In this document: one piece after another, positions 14,962 to 24,186 of the stretch
How the letters are laid out: the number at the start of each line of letters is the position of its first letter
How positions within the stretch are numbered: position 1 is the stretch's first letter
Source of the DNA: a virus
Reading direction: 5' to 3' (one strand)
Virus record (IMG/VR): IMGVR_UViG_3300017755_000095
Location: 1-25,294 of that record
DNA length: 25,294 nt
The notes under the pieces: model-generated
Told to the model about the DNA's origin: nothing
The model's database searches: none
What the model saw: only the letters and a program-made list of their open reading frames with translations
Translations under genes and position numbers: made by a program

Positions 14962-17900
14962 GTTGTAGTTCTATTATGTATTAAAGCACCAAACAACTCT
15001 ATCTTGGCTGCATCAGTACTATCTATTTTTATAGTTAAATGTTGACCTGTTGCTTTAGCTGTACCATCAGTGCTTGTTATTGGTATAATATGTTTTCCGT
15101 GCACCATTTTATCTCCTGTTCCAGTTGTTGTAAACGGTGTATTACTTACCGAATCTGTGAAAGTAAAATTAGTGTTAGTATTTTCTCTATATATTTTTTG
15201 CGCTAAAATAGAATTTGCTGAACCATTTCTTCCTACCGTTAATAATTCGCCTGGCAGGTTAAAAGCTAAAGATATTACATCTGTTTTTTTTGTAACCATT
15301 AAATCGCTTAACTCACTATAAACTAAATGTAAAGGAGTTCCTGTAGAAGCTTGAGTTATACATAAACCTACCTCATCTAATATTTTATTATGATACAAAC
15401 AAACTCCACCAACACTGTAATCTAATGGTTTATCACCTATTACTGCATCTTTAATAGAATGCAATATATTTGTGTTTTGAGTTGTTATACCTAAATCTTG
15501 TACAACTATACCTTGACCATAAACTAATTTGCAAAAAGCAGACATGTTGTTGTCATACCAATAAGCTGCTGTATTTGTAACTATAGCATTGTTATAGTGT
15601 TGGCTACCATAAGTAGTGTCTATATAATCACTTCTTTCTATTACTTGACCAGTACCTGTAGCAATCATTACTGCAGCTGCGTCTGTATTATCTACAACAA
15701 CCCTTGGGTTAATAGTTAATTTAGAAACACCTGATTGTTGTACTGCAAACAAGTCACCTCTTAAATTAAATAAATTATATATAGCACCTTTACCAGTTTC
15801 CAGTTCGTGAATTTCATTTGCATCCCATGTAGTATAAGCGTCAAACGGGTCACCTGCTAATTTTAAGTTAGATGCTGCTATTAAATTACTATAGTTATTT
15901 ACATCTTTAAAATTTGCTGGTTTTTGTACATATGTTTTAGTTGTATTTTCACAACCATATGTTTCATTCATTAACTCATCATCATAAACATGATAGTTTA
16001 TATCATCTGTAGAACCTAAATAAACACCATCTCTTAAGTCTAAATTTACTGACGACTCTACTGGAAATATTATACCCATTGATGGGTGAGCTCCACTACC
16101 TATTTCTGACTTACCTATTTTCTTTTTAATATACATATTAATATAGGTGTCGCCTCCAAAAACAGAATCAACATTAGTAGCTTGTGGGTTGAAGTTTACA
16201 TGACCTGTATTTATATATTGACTATTTTCAAAAGAAGCGTCAGACCTACCACCATATTGAGATTCCGACACATTTCTTACCATTTGAACATATAATTTCT
16301 GCCCATACAATCTTTGGTTTACAAAAGCAGTACCATTACCTCTATAATTTAACATAAAAGAATTGTCCTGATGGTCTCCTGTACCACAATGATAATCTGC
16401 TGGAAATATAGCATCACCTGAACCACCTGCCTCTAAAGAAACAAACATAGTTGGAGCTCCATGTAAGGTGTTTTTGTAAAGGGTGCTTGAGTTAGAACCA
16501 GAATAATCACCTGAACTCCATTTTTCATCAGTAACAGTGTCAGATGCATGTCTTAATACATCATCATCATTTTTCCAAGCAATTCTTAATTTATTTTTAA
16601 AGTCTTGATTTTTTTGACCTTGAGAATGCTCGTCATGGTCACTCATTCTTAAATTAGAAACCATAGCACCATTACTTACAGTTTCTGCGTGTTTAATTTC
16701 AAACATCTTGTCTGAGTCTGATAATCCTCTAAATATATTTGTACTAGCCCAATATTGACTATATAATGGTAAAAAAGAATATTGTATACGCTCCCATTCG
16801 GAAGTACTAGATTTAGGGTTAAACCTTCCTGACAATATATATGGTTGTACATCAGTTACTAATTGACCTTGACCAGCATTGTAATATGTTGCAAACTGCA
16901 TAAGATTTTCAAAACCCTGTTGGTCAGACTGTATATTTGTAAATTCTGGTAATTCATCATTATAATTTGAATAACCTACATCTAACCTTGCAACTACTTT
17001 TAATTTATCATTTTGTCTTTTTTGATAATTTAATTTACCAAAATAAGGTTCAGGAGTGTCATAAGTAAAATTAGTATTACTATAAGACTCTTGAGTTTGT
17101 AAAGGAGTAAATGGAGTAATAGAGCTTGGACCATTCATATGTCGCATCGTTCCATTGCCGTCATTATTAGCGTGTATTTGTATTTGACTTATTACTCCGC
17201 TTGCTAATATTCTTTTATCATTTTCGCCTCTTGCAACTCTTACAATAGAATACCCACTTATTTTGCTTCTTGTAGCTGCAGATAATTTTACTTCAAACTT
17301 TGGAAACAAAGCAAACCCAGATACATCATCTAAAGGTCTATCAAAAACTACATCACCTGAATAATTACTTGCTCCTGTTGTTTGTTTTGAAATTGTTATA
17401 TTATTTGCATCAACTATATTGGTAATATAAACTCCTTTAGGTATTGATGTTTCACCTGCTAAACCATTACTTACTAAATCTCCTAAAGCTCTAGCTGTAG
17501 CAGCACCATTTTTAGTTAATGTTGTGCTTCCACTTGTCCAAGACCAACTATCTTCTTTAGATGGTAAAGTTCCGCAATGTTTGTAAGTTCTTGCACCATC
17601 ACTATTTTGATAAGATACATTTCCACCTACTGATGAGCCATACAATGTTTCATTGTCAGGCATACGTATATCACCTATAGGACTAACAAAAGTTGGATTA
17701 CCTGATGTATCATAAAATAAAATACCAAATCTATATACTTCACCTCTTTGATAGCCTGTAAAATCTTTAGCAAAAAGTGGGTTTTTATAATTATTATAAC
17801 CTCCATTAAAAGTTTTATCTAAATATCCATACAACGGTACAGTATTATGTATTCTATGAGCCATTGCACTTGGAGTAGTAGCCCCATCTAATTCAGCATT

Positions 17901-19616
17901 TTTAAAATGTTCCATTTGACTAAGGTCAAACTTTTTTACATCAAACGTTACTCTTACCCCATCTGTTGCTGTTGCAAAACCAGGCGTTTCTGCGCCAGGT
18001 ATTGGTAAGGCTCCACTACCTAAATTACAATATGCATAATAAGTTGTTTTATATAAAGTGTCTTCATATAAATCTGGATTTATAAAAGTATCTGGATATG
18101 TTTCAGGGCTACTACTACCATTAGAACCATATCTATAAGATTTGACTCTTAAATCTACATCTACTGTTTGAGCGTTATTTGTTAAATTTGAAGCAAATAA
18201 TCTATTACCCTTTATAGCTAAATCCTTACATACTTCCCAACTGACTCTATTTCTTAATAACTCACCAATACTTATACTTGTAGTAGTTTCGTTACCATTA
18301 TGTGTATATTGAAAAGTAGAACCTGCTATATTACTTTCTGTAATTATGTTAGCTTCTATACCACCTTCACTAGATGTATATCTAATATTAATTATTTGTA
18401 TTGCATTATAAGATTCATCTATATTGTTTATAGTTAAAGATACAGAGTTGGCTGATTCAGTAGCTAAACTACCACCTGCTACTTTATGATATTCTTCATT
18501 AATATTAGTCCTAGAAACTTGTATAGGATTAGATATTTGTGATATTATTGATGACTTTCCATCAGTTGTAATTAACCTGTAACAATATGAATGAGAACCA
18601 CATTTTACAATACCACCTGGCAATAAATTATTTATTGTTGGTGCAATTAAATTAGAAGATTTAAAAACATTTAAATCATCCGCAGTAATACCAACATAAT
18701 ATTCTGGGTCTTCTTTTAAATTTATTGTACGTAATGGATTAATACCATCTGTCCAATAAATTCTATGGAAATGTTCATTTTCTTCTGACACCTCTACCCT
18801 TAAAGATGTATCATCGTCTAAAGATAAGTCAGCCTGTATCATTGCTTCTTGAGCCCCTAAAGAGCCATCGGCATTAATATTAACTTTAAATATTACATCA
18901 TTAGCACCTAACATGCCATGTGCAATTACTGCAGCATAATCAGAAAATTTTCCTACCCCTACTATTTTATGCTGAACACCTGTTAAAACAGATTGTGTTA
19001 AACCGTTTCCATTAGTTAAAGAAATATATTGAGGGTTATCTTCACTTGGAAGATAATAAGCCTCAACTCCAACCGATAAAGTTGTGTTAGACTTTTGTAT
19101 AATTTTTAAATTTACCCCTTGGCTTGTTGTAGCAAATGTAACATTTAAGGTTAATGCAGCAGAAACTGTTGGGCTACTCATTGCTAATGCAGTGCATTGC
19201 CATAATAAATCTCTAAAAAGCGAACTTGCACCATAAGTAATACCATAAGAACCTGTCATACCTTCTATAAAAGTAAACTGTTCTGTTGTAAAACCAGAGC
19301 CTGAAATAGTTAATCTAACACCTAATAGATTAGCTGAAACAAAACCAACTACATTACCATCGTCATCTACTGTAGCGGCTATTTGAGAGTTTGCAGCTAA
19401 AGTGGTATTATTAATTAAATAATTAATTGCATCAAATTCTAATGTAGTAAATACAGTATTGCCTTGAGCGTTTTTAATTACAAAAGCATTATCTTCTCTT
19501 GTAAATACTCTACCATTAATAAGTTCTTTGTAGGCATCAGTAGACATAACATTAGCGTCTAAATCTGATTGCATTCCTTTTATAAAAGAATTAGGTTTTT
19601 TAGCAGGTTGCGCCAT
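14958..19616 (-). CDS. Tail muzzle / tail stabilization protein, 1552 aa
   Basis: Largest complete protein in the window. The N-terminus, NSFIKGMQSDLDANVMSTDA then YKELINGR (9-36), matches the (F)xKGMxxDxxxxxxxxxxYxxAxNxR opening seen in tail stabilization (muzzle) proteins of crAss-like and related Bacteroidota podophages, where it forms the end of the short tail. The rest is Thr/Ser/Asn/Gly-rich, consistent with beta propeller and beta sandwich folds. Around residues 690-750 there is an apparent inserted beta module with pattern GSTTLT...GLAGETSIPKGVYITNI...ITISKQTTGA, a common tail or adhesin repeat type. It starts two bases after the preceding stop and ends in an ATGA overlap with the next gene. 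Host-surface contact or tail sealing are the expected roles. Confidence 0.72.
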   Translation of the reverse strand: MAQPAKKPNSFIKGMQSDLDANVMSTDAYKELINGRVFTREDNAFVIKNAQGNTVFTTLEFDAINYLINNTTLAANSQIAATVDDDGNVVGFVSANLLGVRLTISGSGFTTEQFTFIEGMTGSYGITYGASSLFRDLLWQCTALAMSSPTVSAALTLNVTFATTSQGVNLKIIQKSNTTLSVGVEAYYLPSEDNPQYISLTNGNGLTQSVLTGVQHKIVGVGKFSDYAAVIAHGMLGANDVIFKVNINADGSLGAQEAMIQADLSLDDDTSLRVEVSEENEHFHRIYWTDGINPLRTINLKEDPEYYVGITADDLNVFKSSNLIAPTINNLLPGGIVKCGSHSYCYRLITTDGKSSIISQISNPIQVSRTNINEEYHKVAGGSLATESANSVSLTINNIDESYNAIQIINIRYTSSEGGIEANIITESNIAGSTFQYTHNGNETTTSISIGELLRNRVSWEVCKDLAIKGNRLFASNLTNNAQTVDVDLRVKSYRYGSNGSSSPETYPDTFINPDLYEDTLYKTTYYAYCNLGSGALPIPGAETPGFATATDGVRVTFDVKKFDLSQMEHFKNAELDGATTPSAMAHRIHNTVPLYGYLDKTFNGGYNNYKNPLFAKDFTGYQRGEVYRFGILFYDTSGNPTFVSPIGDIRMPDNETLYGSSVGGNVSYQNSDGARTYKHCGTLPSKEDSWSWTSGSTTLTKNGAATARALGDLVSNGLAGETSIPKGVYITNIVDANNITISKQTTGASNYSGDVVFDRPLDDVSGFALFPKFEVKLSAATRSKISGYSIVRVARGENDKRILASGVISQIQIHANNDGNGTMRHMNGPSSITPFTPLQTQESYSNTNFTYDTPEPYFGKLNYQKRQNDKLKVVARLDVGYSNYNDELPEFTNIQSDQQGFENLMQFATYYNAGQGQLVTDVQPYILSGRFNPKSSTSEWERIQYSFLPLYSQYWASTNIFRGLSDSDKMFEIKHAETVSNGAMVSNLRMSDHDEHSQGQKNQDFKNKLRIAWKNDDDVLRHASDTVTDEKWSSGDYSGSNSSTLYKNTLHGAPTMFVSLEAGGSGDAIFPADYHCGTGDHQDNSFMLNYRGNGTAFVNQRLYGQKLYVQMVRNVSESQYGGRSDASFENSQYINTGHVNFNPQATNVDSVFGGDTYINMYIKKKIGKSEIGSGAHPSMGIIFPVESSVNLDLRDGVYLGSTDDINYHVYDDELMNETYGCENTTKTYVQKPANFKDVNNYSNLIAASNLKLAGDPFDAYTTWDANEIHELETGKGAIYNLFNLRGDLFAVQQSGVSKLTINPRVVVDNTDAAAVMIATGTGQVIERSDYIDTTYGSQHYNNAIVTNTAAYWYDNNMSAFCKLVYGQGIVVQDLGITTQNTNILHSIKDAVIGDKPLDYSVGGVCLYHNKILDEVGLCITQASTGTPLHLVYSELSDLMVTKKTDVISLAFNLPGELLTVGRNGSANSILAQKIYRENTNTNFTFTDSVSNTPFTTTGTGDKMVHGKHIIPITSTDGTAKATGQHLTIKIDSTDAAKIELFGALIHNRTTT

Positions 19617-19618
19617 TA

Positions 19619-20224
19619 TTAAAACAATTTACGTTTAGTAACATCTTCAGTGTAAGGACGCAATGAGTTCCAATATCTACTTATATTTCTCCATTGCTGT
19701 TTAGTAGGCATATTGTCTTTACCTCTCGCTTGAGCGCATTGATAAGACCATTCTTGTTTTAAATCTTGATATACATACCTAGGAAGTTTTTGATTATAAT
19801 ACTCTCTTCCTTTATATTTATACATTATATAAGAAGCTATAGCATCTTCGTGGTCTGCTGATATAGTTGGGTAACCTTCATTATCTGTAGATATTGCTTC
19901 GTAATGCAAATCAATTGTAGTGTTTTCTAAATCTATATTAAGATAACCTCCTGATATATAACATCTTGTGTCATCGTAAGCGCCACCATCACCATTTACT
20001 ATTTCTATAAGATTTAGATAATCATCTGGCAATAATGTTTTTTTATCAGTAACAGTTAATGTAGTTATTTTTTTATCAAAAGTTATAGAAGAACCTATTT
20101 TCTTTTCAGCTTCAAAAGCCCATTCAACAAAATTGTGAAACTCTCTTGCAGCATCTTGAATTCCTAAATTTCTTATAACTGCTGACACTACCTGCTTAAC
20201 ACTAATTTTTGGGCTACCTTTCAT
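19619..20224 (-). CDS. Tail ring/connector protein next to the muzzle, 201 aa
   Basis: 201-aa protein beginning in a 4-base ATGA overlap with the 152-aa gene and ending two bases before the tail-protein start. It has the motif set I associate with the ring protein directly upstream of the muzzle gene in crAss-like phages: an N-terminal helix pair, LPDDYLNLIEI (66-76), a short beta unit with GGYLNIDLEN, then DNEGYPTISADHEDAIASYI (120-139) and a C-terminal helical YKGREYYN segment. The pattern of 'LP.Df..l..v' followed by 'D.eGyP.I...h..ai..Y' suits a dodecameric adaptor or ring between portal and tail. The assignment relies on synteny and recalled motifs, with no catalytic residues. Confidence 0.6.
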   Translation of the reverse strand: MKGSPKISVKQVVSAVIRNLGIQDAAREFHNFVEWAFEAEKKIGSSITFDKKITTLTVTDKKTLLPDDYLNLIEIVNGDGGAYDDTRCYISGGYLNIDLENTTIDLHYEAISTDNEGYPTISADHEDAIASYIMYKYKGREYYNQKLPRYVYQDLKQEWSYQCAQARGKDNMPTKQQWRNISRYWNSLRPYTEDVTKRKLF

Positions 20225-20679
20225 TTTTGTTTATTTAATTGCTCTTTAAATCTTTTTAACGGCAAGACTTTATATTTAGAGTACTTATATGGCCTATCCC
20301 ACCACAACTTTATGTAATCATCATCTAAAATAGGTACTTTATATAAAACTACCTCGCCTTTTTTCTTTGTTTCTTCTATATCTATTCTTACATGAAAAGG
20401 TCTTTTATGTGGCAACCTTTTAGTATAGATATTACCCATTTTAGAGGGCATTTTAAACACTTCTTGCTTTACTGCTACCACATCTACCACTTCATCTAAA
20501 AAAGTGCTTAATATCGAATAATATTCGCTGTAGCTTAATATTCTACTTCCTCTTTCGCTTTTAACCCTTATTGAATGTTTTATTGTATTATAAACATCCT
20601 TTACAGAAACATATTTATCTTTATATTTCTTGTAATGATTATTGCTTTTTCTGTGGCGTATTTTCATCTGCTTGGTCAT
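20221..20679 (-). CDS. Basic tail-connector/ring protein candidate, 152 aa
   Basis: 152-aa, strongly basic protein (many Lys/Arg/Tyr). It holds MGNIYTKRLPHKRPFHVRID in the middle and YIKLWWDRPYKYSKYKVLPL near the C-terminus. A 'P..lG.i.i+r' segment followed by a Trp/Arg/Tyr-rich C-terminus is what I recall for a ring protein in crAss-like phages, so a connector role is plausible. The first Met (20679) overlaps the upstream gene by 41 bases; Met5 (20667) cuts this to 29. Nothing in the sequence decides between them. The end overlaps the next start as ATGA. Charge suggests contact with DNA or the acidic portal channel. Confidence 0.5.
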   Translation of the reverse strand: MTKQMKIRHRKSNNHYKKYKDKYVSVKDVYNTIKHSIRVKSERGSRILSYSEYYSILSTFLDEVVDVVAVKQEVFKMPSKMGNIYTKRLPHKRPFHVRIDIEETKKKGEVVLYKVPILDDDYIKLWWDRPYKYSKYKVLPLKRFKEQLNKQK

Positions 20680-21283
20680 TTGGTGTTTTAGAAGGAACTC
20701 CTAACAAGGCACTAAACTCCTGTTTCAATACATTTCCTACTAACGGGGTTATCAATTCTTCGGGAATCGGATACTGCGTTGTATCGTCATCTACATAAGA
20801 ACTAACCAATGTAGGATTACTAAATACTGCATTTACTTCTACTACCCCAGAACCAACTGTACTGTCACCTTCCCATATATATAACTTTCTATCAGATAAT
20901 GTAGCAATTTTTTTACTAGCGCCTTTCATGAATCTAGAATTGTTCACGAACATTCTATCATGATTTTGTATAATAGGTAATGGTTCGTAACTAGAGTCTA
21001 CAGAAGTATCATCTTTATATGCAATACTTCGCACAGCCCTATTTTCATTAAAACCTACAAAATCATTTAATATTACGCCATTAGATTTTGGGTTTATAAC
21101 ATCTACCTGAAAACAACTATTAGATACCTTTTTACCATTATCCGTGTATTGTAACAAAAGATTTGCTCTATGGTAATGCACCATAAATTTAATCTGTCTT
21201 AAAGAAATATCAGTGTCATCTGATGCTACACCGCCTGATGCGGTATTTCTAATATTGTACGCTATTTCGTTTAATGTTGCCAT
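20639..21283 (-). CDS. Structural (ring/neck) protein, 214 aa
   Basis: 214-aa protein starting MATLNEIAYNIRNTASGGVASDDTDIS and then a helix with MVHYHRANLLLQY. This opening, 'MATL.EI.YNI+N...gG..SDDt.iS..qi.f.i...Ra.Ll', is one I recognise from structural proteins in capsid-to-tail blocks of Bacteroidota phages, including crAss-like ones. A C-terminal segment has PIPEELITPLVGNVLKQEF, likely a helix, and the end is Gln/Lys/Asp-rich. It follows an unusual 78-base gap holding an inverted repeat, and its 3' end overlaps the 152-aa gene. The likely role is a neck or ring component; the exact ring is not determined. Confidence 0.6.
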   Translation of the reverse strand: MATLNEIAYNIRNTASGGVASDDTDISLRQIKFMVHYHRANLLLQYTDNGKKVSNSCFQVDVINPKSNGVILNDFVGFNENRAVRSIAYKDDTSVDSSYEPLPIIQNHDRMFVNNSRFMKGASKKIATLSDRKLYIWEGDSTVGSGVVEVNAVFSNPTLVSSYVDDDTTQYPIPEELITPLVGNVLKQEFSALLGVPSKTPNDQADENTPQKKQ

Positions 21284-21298
21284 AATAAATTTTTAATA

Positions 21299-21336
21299 AG
21301 AAAGGGCAAAGTAAGTTACCCTACCTCACCCTTTCT
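21299..21336 (-). promoter_or_regulatory. Inverted repeat in the 78-base gap upstream of the 214-aa gene
   Basis: The minus strand has AGAAAGGG, 22 bases, then CCCTTTCT, a perfect 8-bp inverted repeat followed by TATTAAAAATTT and the next ATG. Its first arm overlaps a 12-bp palindrome, CTTTCTAGAAAG (21331-21342). In a block where most genes overlap or nearly touch, this gap stands out. It could be an attenuator, an RNA-processing site or a protein-binding site. The T tract is interrupted, so it is not a classical terminator. Confidence 0.4.
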
Positions 21337-21361
21337 AGAAAGCAGGGAGCAAAAAGCATCT

Positions 21362-21943
21362 TTATACTCGTCGTTCAGTTATTTCTGTCTGAACCGCATT
21401 ATATCTTGCATCTCCCAACGTTGCAAGTACTTTACGAGCCGCAATCTGACACACCTCTTCGTGTGTAATACTGCTTAAGTCTGTAAAGTCAGTAGTATAT
21501 TGTAAATAAGTAATTACAATTTTTGTTATTGAATTAAAACCTATTGAAACTAAATTACCACCTGAAAAGTATATTACTGGATTACTAGCATCAGCTTTAT
21601 TAAAAGGGTCATTTAAGTAAGACGATATATCACCAATTTGAATAACTTTAATGTTTACTTTTGGACTATCTTTTACATAAACTGACAAAAGCCTTCCATA
21701 AGTATAGGATAAATTACCTACATTATAAGGAGACTCATCTGATATATCTTTTTCTTCATATGTAACTAGTTTTTCAAGCTTATCTCTATTGTCTTGATTA
21801 GTTTCAAATGCCATATAATACTGCTGCCAAAACTCATCAGTAGCCATCTTCATAAACTCGTCTAACTCTGTGTCACTAAAGTACGCAGTAGTTTCACTGT
21901 CTATAATGTTTCTTATTCGAGCTCTTGCATTAGCGTCAGTCAT
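21362..21943 (-). CDS. Head-tail adaptor-like protein, 193 aa
   Basis: 193-aa protein whose ATG overlaps the upstream stop (TAATG). The N-terminus is a helix-turn-helix-like arrangement, ARARIRNIIDSETTAYFSDT then ELDEFMKMATDEFW, which resembles phage head-completion or connector proteins built on 'R..i.d.....~sd.EL..~l..A'. A beta-rich middle follows, then a helical C-terminus (HEEVCQIAARKVLATLGDAR). The family resemblance is by pattern only. The position between a head-auxiliary candidate and the ring proteins supports an adaptor just below the portal. Confidence 0.5.
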   Translation of the reverse strand: MTDANARARIRNIIDSETTAYFSDTELDEFMKMATDEFWQQYYMAFETNQDNRDKLEKLVTYEEKDISDESPYNVGNLSYTYGRLLSVYVKDSPKVNIKVIQIGDISSYLNDPFNKADASNPVIYFSGGNLVSIGFNSITKIVITYLQYTTDFTDLSSITHEEVCQIAARKVLATLGDARYNAVQTEITERRV

Positions 21944-22617
21944 TAATCTTCTATTTTAACTGTTTTAGTTTTAGGTTTTGATTCACCACGAATTTCATGC
22001 TTCAAGATAGCTAAAATATCTTTGTTATCTTTTAACCAAACTAGCACTTGTTCTTCGTTAGTTCCAATTGCTTCTCTTCCGTAATAGAAAGTATCGTTTT
22101 CGTAATTAATCTTTCTTTCTCTAACAGCTTCTATAATAAACACGCGCAAATCTTTTTCTGGGTCAAAATGAGTTTCCATGAAAACATCTGCATTTTCTTG
22201 TGCATCTTCAATAATTCTAGCTCTTAAAACATCTGTATCAGAATTTAAATTAAACCTTCTCATTGTTGAGTATTGTTTAACTTCTTTATCAGTCATTTTA
22301 GCAGCTTCTATTATAGCTCTTGCTGAATCTAGAGTTGCTTTTGTTTTTTCTTGTTCTTGCCTTCCTATGTCTGTTCTTTTCCATTGACCAGCTCTAACAG
22401 CAGGGTAATTTTTTAAAAAATTATCTATCAATACATGACCTTCATTATCCATGTCTAATAGAACAGTAGGGCTAGTAAATCTTAATGGTTGAACATCACC
22501 ATTAATATCTTTATATTCTACTCTTTTTCCATCTAAACCTTTGTACGCATTAAATTCAAAAAACATAAAGTTTTTAATTTTAAAAAAATCGTACTGTACA
22601 AAATTTCTTGCTTTCAT
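21943..22617 (-). CDS. Head-auxiliary candidate after the capsid gene, 224 aa
   Basis: I chose ATG at 22617, giving 224 aa starting MKARNFVQYDFFKIKNFMF. The frame continues upstream to a GTG at 22650, but that GTG lies inside a strong terminator hairpin, so it is an unlikely start. The protein has a beta-rich first third (DGKRVEYKDINGDVQPLRFT), a Lys/Glu/Ala-rich helical middle (about 90-160), and a Lys-rich tail (GESKPKTKTVKIED). No enzyme motif is visible and I do not recognise a named family. As the first gene after the major capsid protein it may decorate the head or act as a small head-completion protein; this is inferred only from position. Confidence 0.5.
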   Translation of the reverse strand: MKARNFVQYDFFKIKNFMFFEFNAYKGLDGKRVEYKDINGDVQPLRFTSPTVLLDMDNEGHVLIDNFLKNYPAVRAGQWKRTDIGRQEQEKTKATLDSARAIIEAAKMTDKEVKQYSTMRRFNLNSDTDVLRARIIEDAQENADVFMETHFDPEKDLRVFIIEAVRERKINYENDTFYYGREAIGTNEEQVLVWLKDNKDILAILKHEIRGESKPKTKTVKIED

Positions 22618-22636
22618 TTTTTGCTTTTTTTTTGTT

Positions 22637-22667
22637 AAAAATAAGCACACCCCCGAAGAGGTGTGCT
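22637..22667 (-). terminator. Intrinsic terminator after the major capsid gene
   Basis: On the minus strand the sequence reads AGCACACCTC-TTCG-GGGGTGTGCT: a 10-bp stem (one T-G wobble) closed by a cUUCGg tetraloop and followed by TATTTTT. It starts 15 bases after the capsid stop codon. This is a strong rho-independent terminator or attenuator. It would make a discrete capsid transcript end and lower expression of the genes downstream, or protect the capsid mRNA 3' end. Confidence 0.85.
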
Positions 22668-22681
22668 CTATTAATTATATA

Positions 22682-24160
22682 CTATAGTACTACATCTACA
22701 GGATGTAAGATACCACAAGAAAGTGGATTACGAACTATAATACCTGATTGAGTTAACCAGTGACATTCAAATTTATCATCACCATTAGCTGCAAGCATTG
22801 ATTTTGAATCATAAGGATTAATCATACCAGGAACGTATTTCTTAACCCAGTTACGATTAGTACCTTCAGCGCCTTTAGCAATCAATTCAATGTTAGGTAC
22901 ACCTTGTGTACTTCCCATATCTAAGAATACCATAACACCTGATAATTTTTGACCTGCAAATGCATCACCTAAAGCAGCGTCATTAGCATAACCTGGAGCA
23001 GGAGCAATATTAGGGTCATCAAATACTGGACAGTGAGCTAAAGTAATTTTATTACCTAAAGCGTAAAAAGTAGAGAAGTTAGCACCTAATGCAACATCTT
23101 GACCAGCTTTGTCAATAAATACAGAACCTGCACTTCCACCGCCTGAACCATTAGTAATTAAATCCTTCATTGCTTTGTGGAATTGGATTTTACCTTGTGT
23201 ACCAGTAAATACAACCCACTCATTACCTGTTGCGTTTTCAGCATTAAGAGATAAGTTTCCAATAAACTCTAAAATCTTATCTTCAGTTAATGTTGCAGAG
23301 GTTGCAGAACCAGAAGCTTCATAAGTTAAAGTGTTAGCACCTTTAATTTGTTCTAAGATACCATCTCCCATAACAGGAACGTCAGTTTGTTTTGTTTGAG
23401 CACCACCTGGAGTTGTAATTGCTCCAGACATAGATGACTTACCAAACCAACGCATAACCTCTAGGTCATACATAAACTGAGCTTCAGTTTGTTGCTCTTT
23501 AGTAAAGAACCATAGACGGTGTCCATTGTGCTCAACCCATGTAACATCTGTTAAGTCACGAGCATCAATAACTAATTTCTTACGAGAAATAGTCACGTAG
23601 TTTTTACGAGTTTCAGGGTAAGAATAACCTTGACCTACGTCATCACCCGAAGAACCTTCTCCAAAAGCGTTACCAATAACAGCAACAACAGAATCAGCTG
23701 CTAATACTGCAGCAGCTGCAGAAGAAGTTGTTAATGCTTCTGTAGTAAGAACTCTAGCTCCACCTGAAACAGCAGCAACATTAGTTACATAATATTTAGA
23801 ACCATCAACAAGACGAATAATATCGTACTTGTTAACCATACAAACATCATCACCAGTTTCAACAATTGCAATATTAGTGTCTGTATCACCAACTGCTACA
23901 TTAGTACCTGAGTTGTTAATTGCTGTTTTTAATTTTTGCAATTGTCTGTATCGGCCCATAGACTTCCATTCGAAAGAATTGTCTCCTAATACTTTTTCAC
24001 TAGCACCAAAACCTAATTTTTCCAATAGGTAAGTTGTAGTGTATCGAGGATAAAGCTCGATTACTTTTTTTGCAATTTCTGGGTACTTTAATAAGTTTGC
24101 CACCAGAGAATTGCTTTCGTCATTATACGCGGCATCGTATTTAGCGGTATATACTCTCAT
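22682..24160 (-). CDS. Major capsid protein, 492 aa, HK97-fold candidate
   Basis: 492-aa protein located between a scaffold-like gene and connector genes, followed by its own strong terminator, as expected for the most abundant virion protein. The length is close to capsid proteins of crAss-like phages. An N-terminal arm (about 1-70) leads to an Ala/Val/Gly-rich inserted domain (about 85-165), then the body with YVTISRKKLVIDARDLTDV and WVVFTGTQGKIQFHKAM, which look like P-domain strand and spine-helix elements. The C-terminus, FECHWLTQSGIIVRNPLSCG, resembles the final beta strands of the A-domain. Codons are less AT-biased than neighbours in many stretches (GCA, GGT and AAC preferred), fitting high expression. 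The fold is inferred, not proven. The stop is TAG. Confidence 0.75.
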   Translation of the reverse strand: MRVYTAKYDAAYNDESNSLVANLLKYPEIAKKVIELYPRYTTTYLLEKLGFGASEKVLGDNSFEWKSMGRYRQLQKLKTAINNSGTNVAVGDTDTNIAIVETGDDVCMVNKYDIIRLVDGSKYYVTNVAAVSGGARVLTTEALTTSSAAAAVLAADSVVAVIGNAFGEGSSGDDVGQGYSYPETRKNYVTISRKKLVIDARDLTDVTWVEHNGHRLWFFTKEQQTEAQFMYDLEVMRWFGKSSMSGAITTPGGAQTKQTDVPVMGDGILEQIKGANTLTYEASGSATSATLTEDKILEFIGNLSLNAENATGNEWVVFTGTQGKIQFHKAMKDLITNGSGGGSAGSVFIDKAGQDVALGANFSTFYALGNKITLAHCPVFDDPNIAPAPGYANDAALGDAFAGQKLSGVMVFLDMGSTQGVPNIELIAKGAEGTNRNWVKKYVPGMINPYDSKSMLAANGDDKFECHWLTQSGIIVRNPLSCGILHPVDVVL

Positions 24161-24186
24161 TTTTTCTGAGTGTTTTTAAATTAAAA

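Noticed and set aside
15070-15321. Plus-strand frame of 83 codons opposite the tail protein gene
   Set aside because: Hydrophobic shadow of a Thr/Val-rich coding strand, no leader or terminator of its own.
22618-22650. Upstream GTG start extending the 224-aa protein by 11 residues
   Set aside because: The extension would be encoded within the terminator hairpin and T/A tract. The ATG at 22617 is the better start.
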